From Macrococcoides psychrotolerans (lineage in GTDB: Bacteria; Bacillota; Bacilli; Staphylococcales; Staphylococcaceae), in contig NZ_CP124591.1 in assembly GCF_038095555.1 (NCBI RefSeq), positions 1,364,001 to 1,428,000 on the forward strand: a stretch of 64,000 nucleotides of DNA, given 5' to 3'. The position numbers and the translations under genes are program-made. Each line of letters starts with the position of its first letter. Position 1 is the stretch's first letter. Shown one piece after another: positions 54,323 through 63,841 of this stretch. The notes below the pieces were generated by a model. That model was not told where the DNA came from. It worked only from the letters and a program-made list of their open reading frames with translations, and made no database searches.

Positions 54323-54375
54323 AGAAACCCGGGAGTTCATATCATACTCGATAAGGTAATTTATTATTGAAAAGG

Positions 54376-54407
54376 AAAAAGGTCAGAACAATAGTTCCGA
54401 CCTTTTT
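54376..54407. terminator. Bidirectional terminator between uspA-like gene and ackA
   Basis: AAAAAGGTC-A-GAAC / GTTC-C-GACCTTTTT around AATA, with a long T run on the plus strand and an A/T tract for the opposite direction. Confidence 0.85.
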
Positions 54408-54413
54408 TTCATA

Positions 54414-55610
54414 TTATTTTAAGTTACCGAAAGTCATCGTATCACGTGCGATCATAACTTCTTCATCAGTTGGTATTACCATAACTTTAACTGGTGAATG
54501 TGGATAGTTGATAAATGCTTCTTTTCCACGAAGACCCGCATTTAATTTTGGATCCCAGTAAACGCCCATGAATTCTAATCCTTCTAATACACGTGCACGC
54601 ACGACGTCAGAGTTTTCACCAACACCTGCAGTGAACACGATTGCATCCAGACCTTTCATACGTGTTGCATATGACCCGATGTATTTATGGATACGACTTG
54701 CAAATACATCTAGTGCTAAGATGGCACGTTCGTCACCTTCTTCAGCTTTTTGTTCAATGTCACGTAAGTCACTAGAAATCCCTGAAATTCCTAATAATCC
54801 AGATTCTTTATTTAATACATTAATAACTTCCTGAGCTGTCTTACCTGTCTTCTCCATCAGGAACGGAATGATTGCAGGATCAAGGTTACCTGAACGTGTT
54901 CCCATCGTAACACCAGCAAGTGGTGTGAACCCCATAGATGTATCTACAGATTTACCACCTTCTACTGCAGCGATTGAAGCCCCATTACCGATATGGCAAG
55001 TAATAATACGTAATTGTTCAATAGGACGATCTAATAATTCTGCAGCACGTTCTGCTACGAATTTATGGCTCGTACCGTGTGCACCATATTTACGAATACC
55101 ATAATCTTGATAATATTTGTAAGGTAAGCTGTAAAGAAATGCTTCTTCAGGCATTGTTGTATGGAATGAAGTATCAAAGATTGCTACGTGCGGAATATTT
55201 GGTAGCATCTTACGGAATGCACGGATACCCATTAAGTTTGCAGGGTTATGTAATGGTGCTAACTCACATAATTCTTCAATTTGCTTTTCTACTTCATCTG
55301 TTACAAGCGCGCTTGTTTCAAAGATGTCTCCACCTTGTACGACACGGTGACCTGTACCATCTAAATCATTAATATCTTGGATGATACCGTGTTTTTTCAT
55401 TTCATCAAGCATCATATCAACCGCTTGCTCATGATTTTTAATATCTAAAGTTTGAGTAATCTTCTCACCATTGACTGAAATTGTAAAGATTGAATTCGGT
55501 AATCCAATTCTTTCTACTAATCCTTTAGTCAATACTTTCTCTTCAGGCATTTCAAATAACTGAAATTTTAAAGATGAACTACCTGCATTAATTGCCATAA
55601 TTTTTTTCAT
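54414..55610 (-). CDS. ackA: Acetate kinase
   Basis: ATP + acetate to acetyl phosphate and ADP (run in reverse for overflow ATP). AINAGSSSLKFQLFE, catalytic Asp in VAIFDTSFHTTMPE, HGTSHKFVAERAA, TCHIGNGASIAAV and FTAGVGENSDVVR. 398 residues. GGAGGA before the ATG. Probably transcribed with the ytxK-like gene upstream. Confidence 0.97.
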   Translation of the reverse strand: MKKIMAINAGSSSLKFQLFEMPEEKVLTKGLVERIGLPNSIFTISVNGEKITQTLDIKNHEQAVDMMLDEMKKHGIIQDINDLDGTGHRVVQGGDIFETSALVTDEVEKQIEELCELAPLHNPANLMGIRAFRKMLPNIPHVAIFDTSFHTTMPEEAFLYSLPYKYYQDYGIRKYGAHGTSHKFVAERAAELLDRPIEQLRIITCHIGNGASIAAVEGGKSVDTSMGFTPLAGVTMGTRSGNLDPAIIPFLMEKTGKTAQEVINVLNKESGLLGISGISSDLRDIEQKAEEGDERAILALDVFASRIHKYIGSYATRMKGLDAIVFTAGVGENSDVVRARVLEGLEFMGVYWDPKLNAGLRGKEAFINYPHSPVKVMVIPTDEEVMIARDTMTFGNLK

Positions 55611-55682
55611 GGTCTTCCTCCTAAGTAATTGAATACTTATATTTAATCATTATTACAGATTATTATCAAGAATAATACAGAA

Positions 55683-56606
55683 TTATTTGTTACGATTTTC
55701 TGAATGCCACACTTCTAATTCATCGATAAATGTCTTCATATTTCTCTCATCTTTGAAATCGGGAATATTTGCAAGTAAAACTTCAACTGCTTTGGATTTT
55801 GAACCATTTTTTCGCTCTAATACGAGTAAGCTTTTTCGACGTGCTTCAGTCTTGAACAAACTTGAAGGGAAATTCAAAAAGGCTTGCATTATTGTTTCTG
55901 TAGCAACAAATTTTTGTAACTGTTCCACATTGTCACCTTCAAAGAGTTGGGTCGGAACAATTAAAAATGCGAGACCTCCTGGCTTTAGGCTATTTATCGC
56001 TTGTTCAATTAATAAATGATGACTAAAACTATGTCCTTCTTTAAATCCGAGTTTCATTTCGTGACTTCTTACATCATTTGGATAGTAGCCTACCGGAAAA
56101 TCACCAGTAACAACATCGAAATCGCCTTCTGGTAATGGCATAATTGCATCTTGAGGAAAGACATCAAAGGGTATCTCTAAAAAGTTTGCTAAATGGATGC
56201 TGAGTCTTGATAATACAGGATCGACTTCTACAAGTACATGGTCAAAAGTCTTGCCTGGATTCTGTTCATGTATTGTAGCCGAGAGATGTCCTGTACCACT
56301 CGTAAGATCTAATATCTTAAGCTGTTCATCTTGAACAAACAAATTCATTACATACGCAGTCATATATCCAATACTATCTGGTGTCATCTGGTGATTCGGC
56401 TGTATCATCTCTTCTTTCAATAAGCTTAAATAACTGAACTGGAATGCCTTTCTGCGATCAATACTCGTACTTCTTTCAAGTAGATCTCTTTGGTTGATAT
56501 AAATATCTTCAAGACTTAATCCTAAATTCTCAATAAAACTATGTCCATTTTCTTTTTGGAGTGCTTTCGCCTTACTATCAATAACTTTAAATAATTCTTC
56601 TATCAT
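55683..56606 (-). CDS. ytxK: Class I SAM-dependent methyltransferase (YtxK-like)
   Basis: 307-residue protein related to N6-adenine methylases: a helical N-terminal part then a Rossmann domain with ILDLTSGTGHLSATI (motif I). The catalytic motif IV position reads VVTGDFPVGYYP instead of (N/D)PPY, so DNA methylation activity is doubtful. Start at the ATG 56606 behind AAAGGAT. Upstream of ackA and downstream of tpx as in Staphylococcus and Bacillus. Function unknown. Confidence 0.85.
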   Translation of the reverse strand: MIEELFKVIDSKAKALQKENGHSFIENLGLSLEDIYINQRDLLERSTSIDRRKAFQFSYLSLLKEEMIQPNHQMTPDSIGYMTAYVMNLFVQDEQLKILDLTSGTGHLSATIHEQNPGKTFDHVLVEVDPVLSRLSIHLANFLEIPFDVFPQDAIMPLPEGDFDVVTGDFPVGYYPNDVRSHEMKLGFKEGHSFSHHLLIEQAINSLKPGGLAFLIVPTQLFEGDNVEQLQKFVATETIMQAFLNFPSSLFKTEARRKSLLVLERKNGSKSKAVEVLLANIPDFKDERNMKTFIDELEVWHSENRNK

Positions 56607-56627
56607 ATATGATCCTTTCAAATAAAA

Positions 56628-56649
56628 ACTGCCCCAAATTAAGGGCAGT
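56628..56649 (-). terminator. Terminator of tpx
   Basis: ACTGCCC / GGGCAGT stem, 8-base loop, followed on the minus strand by TTTTATTT. Confidence 0.7.
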
Positions 56650-56664
56650 AGTTAATACGTGTAA

Positions 56665-57162
56665 TTAAATTGATTTTAATGCTTCAATCGCTTTATCATA
56701 ATCGGGATGATCTGTACCTTCTGGAACAACTTCAGTATAGACTACTTCGTTTGTATCGCTGAGAACAAATACCGAACGTGCAAGTAAACGTAGGTCTTCC
56801 ATTACGACACCATAGTTCGTACCAAATGATAGGTCTTTATGATCACTTAAAGTAATCACGTTCTCTAATCCTTCTGCTGCACACCATTTTGCCTGAGCAA
56901 ATGGTAAATCAGCAGAGATAGTTAGAACAACAGCATTATCAATACCTGCTGCTTCTTCATTAAATTTACGTGTTTGTGTACTACATACACCTGTATCAAT
57001 AGATGGAACAACGCTGATTAATTTCTTCTTACCTTCGTAATCGGCTAATGTTCTTACCGTTAAATCATTTGCTAATACGGAAAAATCCGGAGCTGCCGTC
57101 CCAACTGTGACAGGCTCGCCTGATAATTTCATTGGATTGTTCTTAAATGTAACTTGTGCCAT
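56665..57162 (-). CDS. tpx: Thiol peroxidase (atypical 2-Cys peroxiredoxin)
   Basis: Thioredoxin-dependent reduction of hydroperoxides, 165 residues. Peroxidatic cysteine in VPSIDTGVCSTQTRKFN (~60) and resolving cysteine in AKWCAAEGLENV (~94). Single gene with AGGAGG upstream. Confidence 0.97.
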   Translation of the reverse strand: MAQVTFKNNPMKLSGEPVTVGTAAPDFSVLANDLTVRTLADYEGKKKLISVVPSIDTGVCSTQTRKFNEEAAGIDNAVVLTISADLPFAQAKWCAAEGLENVITLSDHKDLSFGTNYGVVMEDLRLLARSVFVLSDTNEVVYTEVVPEGTDHPDYDKAIEALKSI

Positions 57163-57235
57163 TATGATACCTCCTAAATTGTTTTACACTATTAATTTAA
57201 CATGTTTATAAGAGAAAACGAATTAATTTGACTGA

Positions 57236-57799
57236 TTAAATTCTGATTTCTTGCTTCACAAGCTTTTCTCTTAATAACGCACTCTCTTCCTTAACAACGA
57301 GTGTATCACTTAACAGATCATGTATACCACGCTTATTTGGATTAAATAGTATAACGAGATAAAGTAAATAAGCGAAGAAGTTAGAAATATATCGTCCAAA
57401 GAATTCTCGGGTAATAACCGTTCCTATAGAAAGTTTGCGGCCATCTTCATGAACTACTTTTAATTTTAAGATCATCTTACCAAGTGTTGCATTAAAGAAA
57501 TACGTAAGTAAAATAAAATAGCCAAAGTAGATTAATGCACTAAGTACATTATAGACCGAAAAGAGCGGTGTCATAATATACATATCACTTAAACCGTATG
57601 ATGCATCAAATGGATTTAATGCAATGTTTTTAATCGAACCAATAACGATTAAATCAATGATAAATGCTACAAACCGAATACCAAATCCAGCTTCTGTCGC
57701 ATGAATTAACTGCTGTGTAAGTTTATCATTCACATTGTGCGAATTCATTGGAACAGCTAAGTCACTTTCAATATGTTGATCATATTTTTCTTCATACAT
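57236..57799 (-). CDS. RDD-family membrane protein (YteJ-like)
   Basis: 187 residues; hydrophilic N-terminus, then three or four hydrophobic segments. First helix has the RDD pattern (GIRFVAFIIDLIVIGSI), second TLGKMILKLKVV, third REFFGRYISNFFAYLLYLVI. ATG at 57799 follows AGGTGG; it begins 9 bases after the sppA stop codon. sppA-yteJ pairing is conserved in Bacillus, suggesting a joint role at the membrane. Confidence 0.88.
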   Translation of the reverse strand: MYEEKYDQHIESDLAVPMNSHNVNDKLTQQLIHATEAGFGIRFVAFIIDLIVIGSIKNIALNPFDASYGLSDMYIMTPLFSVYNVLSALIYFGYFILLTYFFNATLGKMILKLKVVHEDGRKLSIGTVITREFFGRYISNFFAYLLYLVILFNPNKRGIHDLLSDTLVVKEESALLREKLVKQEIRI

Positions 57800-57808
57800 T
57801 ACATCCAC

Positions 57809-58810
57809 CTACTCCCCATACAAGTACATTGGTTGAATGCCTTGACGTTTACTCAATAATTCTTTTATTGCAGCTACATCGTTCTTGCCCATTAAGTGAC
57901 CTACAAAAGAATCTGCTGCAAAGAATTTAGAATTAAAGAAGTCATCTGTCACTGAAAATTCAATGACTTCAGCGTTTTTTGCTTTAATTTCTTTCTTCAG
58001 TGCATTCATCGCATCTGCCTCAGTGCCTATCTCATCTACAAGATCCAATTTTTGCGCTTGTTGACCCGAATAGATTCTACCGTCAGCAATCTTTTTCACT
58101 TGAGCTTTATCCATATGTCTTCCATTACTAATCACATTTACAAAACCTTCATAGCTTTCATCGACAAACTTTTGCAAGATTGCACGTTCTGTTTCATCCA
58201 TCTCTTTTGTAGGGCTCATAATGTCTTTATGGGGTCCACTCTTAATTGTGTTGAATTTAACCCCGTACTTATCCGCAAGCTCTTTATAATTCATAGATTG
58301 CATGATTACGCCTAATGATCCCGTCAACGTTTCTTTAGAAGCATAAATTTTATCAGCTGGTGCTGAAATATAATAACCTCCAGAAGCCGCCGTATTTTTC
58401 ATCGTTACAAAAACTTTTTTACCTGCTTTTTTGACCGCTTCAATCTTATCGTGAATTTCTGCACTCTCATAAACACCACCACCCGGCGAATTCACAACTA
58501 ACATCAATGCTTTAATATTACCGTTGTCTTTCACCTCATCTAATGAATCCAGTATCAGCTGGTGATTGTAACTTTCACCCGAGAAGGGCGAAGGCGTCCC
58601 CGTGTCCATAATTGTTCCGTCTATTTCAATACGTGCAATTTGATTTGTCGTGTCGCTGCCATCAACAGTAGATGAAGTAAGTCCTTCTTCGTCTAGTGCC
58701 TTCATGCTTGAAGCGAAATCTGTAGATAACACGTTTGTGAAGAAGCTTAATGTAGACCCAACAATAAATAATCCTAAAGCCAATAATATTGCTATCACTC
58801 TTTTACTCAT
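57809..58810 (-). CDS. sppA: Signal peptide peptidase SppA (short type)
   Basis: Membrane-anchored serine protease (family S49) degrading leftover signal peptides, 333 residues. One N-terminal membrane helix (VIAILLALGLFIVGSTLSFF), VNSPGGGVYES, nucleophile Ser in NTAASGGYYISAPADKIYA, and general-base Lys in KSGPHKDIMSP. Divergent from nadK and upstream of the RDD gene, with AAGGAAG before ATG. Confidence 0.94.
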   Translation of the reverse strand: MSKRVIAILLALGLFIVGSTLSFFTNVLSTDFASSMKALDEEGLTSSTVDGSDTTNQIARIEIDGTIMDTGTPSPFSGESYNHQLILDSLDEVKDNGNIKALMLVVNSPGGGVYESAEIHDKIEAVKKAGKKVFVTMKNTAASGGYYISAPADKIYASKETLTGSLGVIMQSMNYKELADKYGVKFNTIKSGPHKDIMSPTKEMDETERAILQKFVDESYEGFVNVISNGRHMDKAQVKKIADGRIYSGQQAQKLDLVDEIGTEADAMNALKKEIKAKNAEVIEFSVTDDFFNSKFFAADSFVGHLMGKNDVAAIKELLSKRQGIQPMYLYGE

Positions 58811-58898
58811 CGTATCTTCCTTTCAAATATAATAGTTAGACCTTATAATATATAGTATCAAAAATATCTATCAGTGAACAATAAGGAGGGGTAAGAAA

Positions 58899-59705
58899 AT
58901 GGAAAAAAGAAATAAAATTTACTTTTTCACAAACAGAGAACCTGCTGGATTAAACTCTAAGGCACAAATTGAAACGTTAATTCAACATTATGACTTTGAA
59001 GTAACTGATAATCACCAAACTGCAAATATCATCGCTTCTATCGGTGGTGACGGGGAGTTTCTCCAAGCAGTACGTAAAACAAAATTTCGTCAAGATGCAA
59101 TATATGTTGGCATTGCGACAGATAATAAGAAACACTTCTATACTGATTTCCATATTGATAATCCAGAACTGCTAAATAAAGCTTTAAATAGCGAGGATGA
59201 TTCCATCGAAGTACGCAAATATCCTTTGTTAGATGTAAATATTAATAACGAGATGCGCTACTTATGTTTAAATGATTTCTATATTAAATCTTCAATTATT
59301 AAATCGATGTCTCTGGACGTATTAATCGATGATCAGAAATTCGAGACATTCCGCGGCGATGGTATGCTGATTTCTACACCAACCGGATCAACTGGATATA
59401 GCAAATCACTGGATGGCGCCATTATCGATCCGCTTACACGTTGCTTCCAGATGACTGAAATCGCATCTTTCAACAACAACAACTACAGAACTATTGGTAA
59501 TGCGATTATTTTAAATGAAGGTCGTAAGCTTTCTTTAATACTAGATAAATTAGAAGACTATTATCCGATAATGGGACTAGATAACGAGGCATTATCCATA
59601 CAGAATACAGATACAATCGATATTACATTAAGTAAACAGATCATTAAAACTGTCAAAGTGAAAGAAAACTCATTCTGGAATAAAGTTGAGCGCACATTTC
59701 TATAA
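58899..59705 (+). CDS. nadK: NAD kinase
   Basis: Phosphorylates NAD to NADP with ATP or polyphosphate. GGDGEFLQAVR (GGDG motif), NDFYIKSSI region, and STPTGSTGYSKSLDGAIIDP (glycine-rich motif). 268 residues; by position (next to sppA/RDD) it is the Bacillus YtdI (NadK2) orthologue. AAGGAGGGG before the ATG. Confidence 0.93.
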   Translation: MEKRNKIYFFTNREPAGLNSKAQIETLIQHYDFEVTDNHQTANIIASIGGDGEFLQAVRKTKFRQDAIYVGIATDNKKHFYTDFHIDNPELLNKALNSEDDSIEVRKYPLLDVNINNEMRYLCLNDFYIKSSIIKSMSLDVLIDDQKFETFRGDGMLISTPTGSTGYSKSLDGAIIDPLTRCFQMTEIASFNNNNYRTIGNAIILNEGRKLSLILDKLEDYYPIMGLDNEALSIQNTDTIDITLSKQIIKTVKVKENSFWNKVERTFL

Positions 59706-59710
59706 GATAT

Positions 59711-59746
59711 AAAGAACTGCACCGTATAACTACGGTGCAGTTCTTT
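59711..59746 (+). terminator. Terminator of nadK
   Basis: Perfect 16-bp stem AAAGAACTGCACCGTA with its complement around TAAC, followed by TTCA; the 3' arm ends in TTCTTTTT. Confidence 0.92.
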
Positions 59747-59788
59747 TTCAGGTCATTTCACATATTTAAAATCATTTGATCGTTCAGA

Positions 59789-60559
59789 CTATTTCATAAA
59801 ATAATTCTGAACGTAGTCCACAATATTTTTTCCAATCAACAGCACCGTCACTACGATAAAGAGTATACGCACATATGATACACCATGCTTAATCGCAAAT
59901 TGGCTACCAGTGTAACTTCCCGCTATCATTGCCGCTCCCATACTCAGCCCATACATATAATTTACTTGTCCGAGTGCCATGAATAAGAGCAGAGCTCCTA
60001 AGTTGCTTGCAAAGTTAAGAAATTTTGCATTACCTGCTGCTCTTAAGAAATCAAAACCGATGATAAGTAAGGTGAATAGCAGGAAACTTCCTGTCCCTCC
60101 CCCTAAGAACCCATCGTAAAAGCCGATAAATGTAATCGCAAAAATAAATAATGCCGACTTTTTCTTATCTAACTTCTTATAGGTCGAAATGCTTCCCCAG
60201 TCTTTCTTAAATAGCGTATACACAAGTACCAGACTCAGACAGATGATCGCAATAGGCTTCAGATATTCAGGCGGCATCTTCGTGGCAATAAATGCACCGA
60301 GAATCGAACCGAAAAATGATAACGGAAATAATTTACCAACAATATTTAAATCGACTTTCTTCGAACGTAAAAATGATAACGTTGATGTAAATGATCCGAA
60401 AGAAGAAGCAAGCTTATTCGTTCCAAGCGCGATGGATGGCGGCATACCAGTTGCAAGTAGAGCGGGAATACTGATGAGTCCGCCACCACCAACAACTGAA
60501 TCTATAAATGCCGCTAAGAATCCGAAAAATATTAAAATGAGTAATATATTTAAATCCAT
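59789..60559 (-). CDS. TauE/SafE-family (sulfite exporter type) transporter
   Basis: 256 residues, about eight membrane helices arranged as two repeats: the first contains DSVVGGGGLISIPALL...ALGTNKLASSFGS, the second GFYDGFLGGGTGSFLLF...NAKFLNFASNLGALLLF, which is the typical duplicated signature. Exports sulfite, sulfonates or other organic anions in relatives; substrate not known here. Single leftward gene. Confidence 0.92.
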   Translation of the reverse strand: MDLNILLILIFFGFLAAFIDSVVGGGGLISIPALLATGMPPSIALGTNKLASSFGSFTSTLSFLRSKKVDLNIVGKLFPLSFFGSILGAFIATKMPPEYLKPIAIICLSLVLVYTLFKKDWGSISTYKKLDKKKSALFIFAITFIGFYDGFLGGGTGSFLLFTLLIIGFDFLRAAGNAKFLNFASNLGALLLFMALGQVNYMYGLSMGAAMIAGSYTGSQFAIKHGVSYVRILFIVVTVLLIGKNIVDYVQNYFMK

Positions 60560-60611
60560 GTTGCCCTCCTTATAAGTTGCTATGATACACTTTGTGGTGT
60601 CCTATAATTAG

Positions 60612-61415
60612 TTATTCAAATATTTCTCCGTTATCTATTCTAAACTGCTTACGAAGCAGATCAGGGAAATTTGTAAATGCTCCGTCAATACCTGCATTGA
60701 TTAAGCGTTCCATATCCGCTTCTTTATTGAGCGTATATGGAAAGACTAAATATCCAAGGTCATGCATTCTGCTGATTAATGTTTCATCCAGATCGGCGAT
60801 ACTCGGTCCGACAGCATATACGAATGCATGAATCTGCTTTAAATCTTCATCCGGCATTTCACGCAGCACACCTTTTTTAGCGAGCAGTAAGAGCGGCATA
60901 TCGGGAACGAGCTGATTCACTTTGATTAAACTTTCTAAACTAAATGACTGTATAACCGTCTGACGATTCTTTAGGCGCGTGTCACTGATCAGGCCGTATG
61001 CATCTAGCGTATCGATTAATATTGATTCCATCCCCGGATAGATGTCCGGGGATTTCGTTTCTATATAATAATTTGCATCTTTATAACGTTCAAATATGTC
61101 TTTCAGTGTCGGTACAATCTGTTCAGCATAATAGTCTGCCTTTAATTCAGGGAACTTTTCATTGAACCATTTCCCAATTGTCAGCTGTTTAATTTCTTGA
61201 AGGGTCATCTCTTTAATAATCCCTGGCGTCAGTGCAGTGCGTTCGATTGATTCATCATGCATGACAATGATTTCTCCATCTAATGTCATATGAACATCGA
61301 GCTCAATATAGTCTGCATGCATATCGTAATGACTTTTATCGTACGATGCAAAAGTATGTTCAGGCGCATAACCACTCGCTCCACGATGCGCTATAACGAC
61401 ATTTTTATCAAGCAT
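60612..61415 (-). CDS. Glycerophosphodiester phosphodiesterase
   Basis: 267-residue GDPD-family TIM barrel hydrolysing glycerophosphodiesters to glycerol-3-phosphate and alcohol. Catalytic HRGASGYAPEHT and the metal-binding ELDVHMTLDGEIIVMHDESIERT. No signal peptide, so cytoplasmic (UgpQ/YhdW type). Lies 11 bp from thiI. Confidence 0.93.
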   Translation of the reverse strand: MLDKNVVIAHRGASGYAPEHTFASYDKSHYDMHADYIELDVHMTLDGEIIVMHDESIERTALTPGIIKEMTLQEIKQLTIGKWFNEKFPELKADYYAEQIVPTLKDIFERYKDANYYIETKSPDIYPGMESILIDTLDAYGLISDTRLKNRQTVIQSFSLESLIKVNQLVPDMPLLLLAKKGVLREMPDEDLKQIHAFVYAVGPSIADLDETLISRMHDLGYLVFPYTLNKEADMERLINAGIDGAFTNFPDLLRKQFRIDNGEIFE

Positions 61416-61426
61416 AAGAACGCCTC

Positions 61427-62635
61427 CTATAACAGCTCGTCGAATTCTTGTTTCGTATCTGTATGCTTAGAAATTGTTAATGTCTCAATATTCGCGATTG
61501 CCTCTTCAATCATCGCATCAAAATCAGTGCCCGCTTCGAAGCTCTCAACCTTATCAAGTCTAGGATTGGTCTTTGGATTTTTCGGTGTGAAGATTGTGCA
61601 GCAGTCCTCAAACGGTTGAATCGACGTTTCAAATGTTCCGATTTCCTTTGCTTTAATAATAATCTCATCTTTGTCCAATGTTAGTAACGGACGTAATATT
61701 GGTAAATTTGTAACTGCATTTATCGCATACATGCTTCCAAGTGTCTGACTCGCAACTTGTCCTAAATTTTCTCCGTTGACAAGTGCTTTAGCATCAATTT
61801 GACGAGCAAATTTATCTGCAATCTTAAGCATCATTCGACGTGTCGACGTCATCGTTAAGTTTTCAGGCATTTTCTTATGAATCATCTTCTGGATGTCTGT
61901 AAACGGAACAAGATGCAGTTTAATCTCTCCAGTAGTTTCTGCCATAATCCTTGTGAGATCAATGACCTTCTGTTTCGCTTCTTCACTTGTAAAGGGTGGT
62001 GAATGGAAATGAATCGCTTCAATCGTAACCCCGCGCTTCATCACTTCAATTCCAGCGACAGGTGAATCAATACCACCTGATAGCATCAAGAGCGTCTTTC
62101 CTCCCGTTCCAACCGGTAGGCCTCCAGCGCCTTTAATCACGCGAGAATATAGATATGCTGCATCACTTCTAATTTCCACGAGCAATTTATAACCTGGTTT
62201 TTTAACGTCTACCGTTAAATGTTCGATATTCGATAAGATTTCTCCCCCGAGCTCTTGCTGTAAGGCGAATGTATCATAAGGGAATCCTTTATCCGAACGT
62301 TTCGCATCTACCTTAAATGTAACACCCGGTGCGTCAATATCACGCGCAAGCTTCACTGCACTCGATTTTATCTGGTCGATATCTTTCTCTACTTTCACTA
62401 CCGGACTCACTGAATGTACACCGAATACTTTGCTAATTCGTTTCATAATCTCTTCTACATCAGCATCTTCAGTGACTTCTACGTACATTCTGTCTCTATT
62501 GGCATTTACTTTATAACCTGTTAGCGGAATTAGCGCGTATTTAATATTGGATTTAAGCTGATTTACAAATGTATTACGATTACCCGATTTTAATGTTAAT
62601 TCTCCATATCTGACTAATATATGATCATACTGCAT
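61427..62635 (-). CDS. thiI: tRNA 4-thiouridine synthase / thiazole sulfur transferase
   Basis: Adenylates U8 of tRNA and inserts sulfur received from the neighbouring cysteine desulfurase. THUMP domain (~60-165), PP-loop LLMLSGGIDSPVAGIE, GENLGQVASQT. As in other Gram-positives it ends without a rhodanese domain (402 residues). Overlaps the nifS-like gene by 11 bases. Confidence 0.95.
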   Translation of the reverse strand: MQYDHILVRYGELTLKSGNRNTFVNQLKSNIKYALIPLTGYKVNANRDRMYVEVTEDADVEEIMKRISKVFGVHSVSPVVKVEKDIDQIKSSAVKLARDIDAPGVTFKVDAKRSDKGFPYDTFALQQELGGEILSNIEHLTVDVKKPGYKLLVEIRSDAAYLYSRVIKGAGGLPVGTGGKTLLMLSGGIDSPVAGIEVMKRGVTIEAIHFHSPPFTSEEAKQKVIDLTRIMAETTGEIKLHLVPFTDIQKMIHKKMPENLTMTSTRRMMLKIADKFARQIDAKALVNGENLGQVASQTLGSMYAINAVTNLPILRPLLTLDKDEIIIKAKEIGTFETSIQPFEDCCTIFTPKNPKTNPRLDKVESFEAGTDFDAMIEEAIANIETLTISKHTDTKQEFDELL

Positions 62636-63764
62636 CTTTGATTAACTCCTTCATTTCACGATAGATTTGTTGTAGTACTGTGATGAATCGATTGATATCA
62701 CTTTGTGTTGTATATTTATCAAATGATACTCTGACACTACCCGCTATGACAGTTTCAGGTACATGGAGCGCATTCAGTGCTTCATTGAACTTTGCTCGCT
62801 TTGACGAACAGGCACTCGTCGTCGAAACGCAGATATCTTCTTTCGAAAAGGCATTCACGATGACCTCCCCTTTTACGCCAGGGAAACCGATATTTACTAT
62901 ATGCGGCACACCCTCTTCAAGTGAATTCACATATAATCCCGGAAGTTGCTGCACTGCATGTTCTAGCTGTTCTTTAAAATGCTGCGTGCGTGAGTATAAT
63001 TCTGTCCTCTCACTTTCGGCAATACGTACTGCGCGACTTAAAGCAACATCATTCGCAACATTCACCGTTCCGCTTCTAAATCCATACTCCTGACCCCCGC
63101 CAAATACAGTATGTGTGATGGTCTTCAGTTGATTGAAGACCAGTAAACCCTGACCTTTCAGACCATTGAACTTATGACCACTAAGTACAAAGCTATCCAT
63201 CGCATCAACTGGAAGTTCGAGCTTCCCAAAAGATTGTACACAATCAACATGAAAATGCACTTTCGGATAATTCTTTAATACTTCTTTGATAGATGTGATC
63301 GGTAATATTGCACCCATGACATTATTCACATGCATTAAACAGACTAAAGTCACATCACTGTTTAATAGAGATTTAAAGTGTTCTAAATCTAATCGCCCGT
63401 CCTTAAACTCTACATACTTAACTGTGAATCCCTCACTTTCTAGCGCACGTACTGTTTCTAGTGCTGAAGGATGCTCTAGATGCGAAGTAATAATCGTCTG
63501 TCCGAACGGTTTCTTACTTCTTGCCATACCTGTAATAAGTAGGTTGTTCGATTCAGTGGCACCACTCGTAAAAATAATAGATTGATTCTTAAGCTTCAAT
63601 ATATCTCTTATCTGACTTCTCGCCTGTTCTAATAATTTATTTGTTTCAAGCCCTTTATGATGTGGACTTGATGGATTAAAATAATACTTTTCATTTACCG
63701 TATGAAATGTCTTTAACACTTCTGGATCCGGCTTTGTTGTTGCACAATTATCTAAATAGATCAT
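62625..63764 (-). CDS. Cysteine desulfurase (NifS/IscS-like, partner of ThiI)
   Basis: PLP enzyme giving persulfide sulfur from cysteine. 379 residues: YLDNCATTKPDPEVL start, TSGATESNN, HVDCVQSFGKL (PLP Asp), SGHKFNGLKGQGLLV (Schiff-base Lys) and catalytic Cys in STTSACSSKRAKF. Gene overlap with thiI indicates a dedicated pair, like Bacillus NifZ-ThiI. Downstream of ezrA. Confidence 0.94.
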   Translation of the reverse strand: MIYLDNCATTKPDPEVLKTFHTVNEKYYFNPSSPHHKGLETNKLLEQARSQIRDILKLKNQSIIFTSGATESNNLLITGMARSKKPFGQTIITSHLEHPSALETVRALESEGFTVKYVEFKDGRLDLEHFKSLLNSDVTLVCLMHVNNVMGAILPITSIKEVLKNYPKVHFHVDCVQSFGKLELPVDAMDSFVLSGHKFNGLKGQGLLVFNQLKTITHTVFGGGQEYGFRSGTVNVANDVALSRAVRIAESERTELYSRTQHFKEQLEHAVQQLPGLYVNSLEEGVPHIVNIGFPGVKGEVIVNAFSKEDICVSTTSACSSKRAKFNEALNALHVPETVIAGSVRVSFDKYTTQSDINRFITVLQQIYREMKELIKDAV

Positions 63765-63783
63765 TCTTTCACCTCAATAAGCA

Positions 63784-63821
63784 AAACCCGGCAAACTTCA
63801 CATTGAAGTTGGCTCGGGTTT
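63784..63821 (-). terminator. Terminator after ezrA
   Basis: AAACCCG...CGGGTTT and AACTTCA...TGAAGTT form a two-part stem around a 3-base loop with a small internal mismatch; followed on the minus strand by TTGC. Lies between ezrA and the cysteine desulfurase. Confidence 0.7.
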
Positions 63822-63841
63822 ATCATTCGTTTCATTATACT

